From Niastella soli (GTDB lineage: Bacteria; Bacteroidota; Bacteroidia; Chitinophagales; Chitinophagaceae), in the NCBI RefSeq assembly GCF_017742245.1, contig NZ_JAGHKO010000011.1, positions 522,518 to 586,517 on the forward strand: DNA of 64,000 nt, written 5' to 3'. Below the pieces are notes generated by a model. The model was not told the DNA's origin and made no database searches. It saw only the letters and a list, made by a program, of their open reading frames with translations. A program made the translations under genes and the position numbers. This document shows, piece after piece, positions 60,975 to 64,000 of this stretch; within the stretch, counting starts at the first letter, position 1, and each line of letters opens with the position of its first letter.

Positions 60975-63900
60975 ATGATCTTACAGTTAGCCAGTCGTCA
61001 CTGCAAAAAAATTGCGGGATTCTACCTTTTTGTTTTTTATTTATCCATTGTGCTGCCGGTAGGGGCGCGGAGCATGCCTGTTAGCAGAACAAATTTTTAT
61101 GGTGGATCCGGATCTGTGCCTAAGAATAATAATATTCCCAAGGCCCGGCATAAGGCAGTTATACCTGCATCTAAAGTATTAAATGCAGGTGTAGTAAATA
61201 AAAAATCAGGTCATGAAGTTGGTGCCGCATTTATTGGTGGTCCCAGTCAGCCGGAGATGTCATCGTTTAAATCGGTAAATGCCGACAATCTGGTGAATTT
61301 ATTTACCGGTGATTTTAGCTATAATATTCCGCTGCTCGATGTTGGCGGTTATCCGATTAACATCTATTACAACGGTGGTATCTCTCCTGAGCAGGAAGCA
61401 AGTTGGGTTGGGTTGGGTTGGAATATAAACCCTGGTAACATTAACCGCAATATGCGTGGCATACCGGATGATTTTAATGGAGAGGAAAAGTTGACCGTTG
61501 AACAAAGAATGAAACCTAATAGAACCTGGGGGGCAAATATTGGCGGTGATGCTGAATGGCTTGGAATTAAGTTGCCAGTAATAGTTGAAGTAGGAGCGGA
61601 ATTCAATAACCATCTCGGCCCCTCGCTGAGTGCAGGGGTAAGGGGTAGTACGACCTTATTTAGCGTTAGTAAGTTTGGTGGCGGCGAAAAGTTTGCAGCC
61701 GCAGCAGCAGGTGCAAAAGCTAATTGGGGCATTGATGTAAATAGCCGGGCAGGCGCTTCTTTCTCTGGTGGTGTATCATTAGGGGCTGCTGCTATGTTGA
61801 ATTTTAATACGCTTTATGCTAGTGCAGGCGTTTCAACCTCATACAACTCCCGGTCGGGTATAAAGGCATTGAACATCCACGAACAGGTATTTTTTAACCA
61901 AACGCAGGGTGAGCTGGTAGATGAATCGTTTAAAACGAATGGCGTAGGCGGGGTGAATTATACTACCATCACTTTTGCCAAACCTTCCTATCTGCCAATT
62001 ATCCGGATGCCGATTACCAATACGGCATGGTCGGTCCGGGCACAAGTTGGAACTGGCGCCTACGGTGCGGCTGCAGATATTGAAACAGAAGTGTATGGGC
62101 AAAAATCTGAAGTGGTGAAAGCCGACTATAAACAGGAAAAGCCTATGGTCGGTTATCTCTATTACCAAAATGCAGAGAACCATCCTGAAGACATAATGGA
62201 TTTCACCCGTTATAATGACCGGGAAGTAACACCCAAAACGCCCATTATTTCAGTACCCCAATATACATATGATGTATTTGCAATTCAGGGAGAAGGCACC
62301 GGTGGCAACATCAGGGCATTTCGTTCTGATCTTGGTTATGTAAGAGATAACTTAACTACTTCAAAAGATAAAAATACCAGCGGCGGGGGTGACGTAGATC
62401 TGCCTGGGCACTTTGGTGCAAACTTGCAGATAATTAATACCCCATCAACAACAGGGGAATGGAAGAATGGAAATAAACTACGGGGTGTTACCGGGTTTAC
62501 AAAGCCCAAATCAACTTTTGGTGCTGCTTACTTCCGTAATCCCGGCGAAGCTACCGTATCGGCGCTGGGCCGCTATGACAAACTGGGCGGAACAAGATTG
62601 GTGCGTTATGTATTGGGTGGAACCGTGCAGGCACCTACCATTGAGCCCGAGCTGCAATTTTTTGGAGACGATAGCCGCCCGGTAAAAGGCACTGGCGCTC
62701 CCAGCTCTGTTAAACTGACGAACCCTAATGGTGATTATACACCACGCACCAGCCGTTCACAGGTCATTAGCTTTTTGTCTGCTGAAGAAGCTTCTGTAAT
62801 TGGATTAGATAAAGACATCAAGAGTTATGATAACGTGAGCTTTCTAGAAAATGCTACAAACAAATTGCTGTATTATCCCATCAAAAGGGTAGACGTTGAT
62901 AGTAAAGATCGTAAGAAGCATCACATCTCACAGATAAATGTAACTGAACGCGATGGGAAAAGATATGTATATGGCATTCCTGTTTATAATACCATACAAC
63001 AAGACCTTACATTCTCTGTTGATAATACCAATTCCGAAAGTCCAGACCAGGTTACAATAGACAATGAATGGGCCACAACTAATTCGGGATTGCTTGATAA
63101 GGAAACCATAGATGGTTACCTGCAAATTACCACTACGCCGGCTTACGCCCATTCCTTTTTATTATCGGGGATCTTGTCTCCTGATTATGTAGATATTACA
63201 AACGACGGGATTACCGAAGACGATCTGGGAACTGCCGTTAAATTCAATTACTCAAAGATCAAAGATGGAAGTGACTCCTTATATAAATGGCGCACGCCAC
63301 ATACAAAGGAGTCCACAGGTAATTTTAATGCAGGAAACCGCTCCGAGAAGAAAGACGATAAAGCTATGATCTCTTACGGTGAACGGGAATCGTGGTATTT
63401 GCAGTCTGTTGAATCCAAGAATATGATCGCCTTGTTTTTTGTAAAAAAAAGGGACGATGGTAAAGGGGCCAACAATGTATATGGAGGTGTAAGCGATACC
63501 AAAATGTTAAAGGCGCTGGATAAGATCTCGTTGTACAGCAAGGCTGATCTGTTAAAAAATGGATTGAACAAAGCCAAACCCATCAAAACAGTACACTTTG
63601 ATTATACCTATGAGCTTTGCAAGAAGACACCTGATAATAATTCCGGTCTGGCCGAGGACGGTAAGCTTACGTTAAAGAGCATCTATTTCACATTTAATGG
63701 AAAGGAAAATAAAAAAGTAAAAAGCAGATACAGCTTTACCTATGGGGATAATCCCAAATATGCCGTTTCATCGGCTGACAGGTGGGGTACCTATAAGCCG
63801 GAAGACCAGAACCCGGGCGGATTAAAAAACAGGGATTACCCTTATAGTGTTCAGGACAAAAACACCATGGGCAATAATGCCAGCGCCTGGTCGCTGAAAG

Positions 63901-64000
63901 CAATAACATTGCCATCAGGCGGACAAATTGAAGTTAATTACGAAAGTGATGATTATGCCTGGGTGCAGAATAAAAGAGCCGCAGTGATGATGAATGTGGC
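60975..64000 (+). CDS. RHS/YD-type large secreted protein, 3'-truncated by the window edge
   Basis: Open from ATG 60975 to the end of the window (about 1008 residues visible), so no stop is seen. A hydrophobic N-terminus (IAGFYLFVFYLSIVLPVGARS) indicates secretion. Then DNLVNLFTGDFSYNIPLLDV, YPINIYYNGGISPEQEASWV and GLGWNINPGNINRNM form the SpvB/TcdB-like N-terminal module of Bacteroidota RHS/YD proteins, and the last visible part (LPSGGQIEVNYESDDYAWVQ) belongs to the same module. YD repeats and any C-terminal toxin would lie outside the window. A GGGTT-like repeat at about 61403-61425 just encodes the conserved W-V-G-L-G-W. Other strand frames here are shadows. Confidence 0.85.
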   Translation, partial: MILQLASRHCKKIAGFYLFVFYLSIVLPVGARSMPVSRTNFYGGSGSVPKNNNIPKARHKAVIPASKVLNAGVVNKKSGHEVGAAFIGGPSQPEMSSFKSVNADNLVNLFTGDFSYNIPLLDVGGYPINIYYNGGISPEQEASWVGLGWNINPGNINRNMRGIPDDFNGEEKLTVEQRMKPNRTWGANIGGDAEWLGIKLPVIVEVGAEFNNHLGPSLSAGVRGSTTLFSVSKFGGGEKFAAAAAGAKANWGIDVNSRAGASFSGGVSLGAAAMLNFNTLYASAGVSTSYNSRSGIKALNIHEQVFFNQTQGELVDESFKTNGVGGVNYTTITFAKPSYLPIIRMPITNTAWSVRAQVGTGAYGAAADIETEVYGQKSEVVKADYKQEKPMVGYLYYQNAENHPEDIMDFTRYNDREVTPKTPIISVPQYTYDVFAIQGEGTGGNIRAFRSDLGYVRDNLTTSKDKNTSGGGDVDLPGHFGANLQIINTPSTTGEWKNGNKLRGVTGFTKPKSTFGAAYFRNPGEATVSALGRYDKLGGTRLVRYVLGGTVQAPTIEPELQFFGDDSRPVKGTGAPSSVKLTNPNGDYTPRTSRSQVISFLSAEEASVIGLDKDIKSYDNVSFLENATNKLLYYPIKRVDVDSKDRKKHHISQINVTERDGKRYVYGIPVYNTIQQDLTFSVDNTNSESPDQVTIDNEWATTNSGLLDKETIDGYLQITTTPAYAHSFLLSGILSPDYVDITNDGITEDDLGTAVKFNYSKIKDGSDSLYKWRTPHTKESTGNFNAGNRSEKKDDKAMISYGERESWYLQSVESKNMIALFFVKKRDDGKGANNVYGGVSDTKMLKALDKISLYSKADLLKNGLNKAKPIKTVHFDYTYELCKKTPDNNSGLAEDGKLTLKSIYFTFNGKENKKVKSRYSFTYGDNPKYAVSSADRWGTYKPEDQNPGGLKNRDYPYSVQDKNTMGNNASAWSLKAITLPSGGQIEVNYESDDYAWVQNKRAAVMMNV

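Noticed and set aside
61403-61425. Apparent GGGTT tandem repeat, possible phase-variation tract
   Set aside because: It encodes the conserved W-V-G-L-G-W motif of the RHS N-terminal module, so it is constrained coding sequence rather than a slippage device.
1-64000. CRISPR array
   Set aside because: No regularly spaced repeats with unique spacers and no Cas genes were seen; the iterons are too short and too close together.

Overview
The window looks like chromosome from a Bacteroidota bacterium of the Chitinophagaceae type (Niastella/Chitinophaga-like). The evidence is a SusC/SusD pair with an ECF sigma factor and FecR anti-sigma factor, STN-domain TonB-dependent receptors, a Bacteroidota-style RHS/YD protein, near absence of Shine-Dalgarno sequences, and -7 boxes of the TAnnTTTG type. 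Genus assignment is inference.

Left flank (1-22347): two paralogous TonB-dependent receptors separated by a GNAT acetyltransferase and a FecR protein. A GH63-like glycosidase follows. Then comes a complete nutrient-uptake locus (ECF sigma, FecR, SusC, SusD, thioredoxin-fold lipid/periplasmic protein) closed by a strong terminator. After it lie a glucose/sorbosone dehydrogenase-like lipoprotein, a small conserved protein, a 36-residue membrane protein and a METTL21-like methyltransferase. An unusual nested inverted/tandem repeat stands just before a tRNA-Leu(CAA) gene.

Centre (22416-51520): an integrative genomic island of about 29 kb. A 17-bp direct repeat of the tRNA-Leu 3' end marks both ends. 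A tyrosine integrase lies next to the left end, and TGACACACC iterons lie beside both ends. The island carries a regulatory module (XRE repressor with a palindromic operator, a LexA/S24-like protein lacking catalytic residues, a small HTH protein). It then carries a type I restriction-modification operon with a fused HsdS C-terminal domain and a truncated SIR2 gene, a degraded IS21 istB, an AbiV-like protein, a PD-(D/E)xK nuclease-like protein and a 1316-residue nuclease-STAND ATPase resembling Avs-type phage sensors. A tight seven-gene operon follows: an SH3 protein, a membrane-anchored J-like protein, a GrpE-like protein, an Hsp70, a catalytically dead site-2-protease-like membrane protein, a TerB-like protein and a small membrane protein. 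A stand-alone HsdR_N-like nuclease protein is last. The whole island reads as a defence island; the Hsp70-TerB-membrane operon is the best candidate for an undescribed system.

Right flank (51521-64000): the displaced tRNA terminator, a MacB/FtsX permease without its ATPase, a second, diverged copy of the att-plus-terminator module, a RimJ/RimL-type acetyltransferase, a secreted gluzincin-like protein, and a three-gene secreted/outer-membrane cassette (outer-membrane barrel with coiled coil, secreted Fn3-like protein, large RHS/YD protein running off the window).
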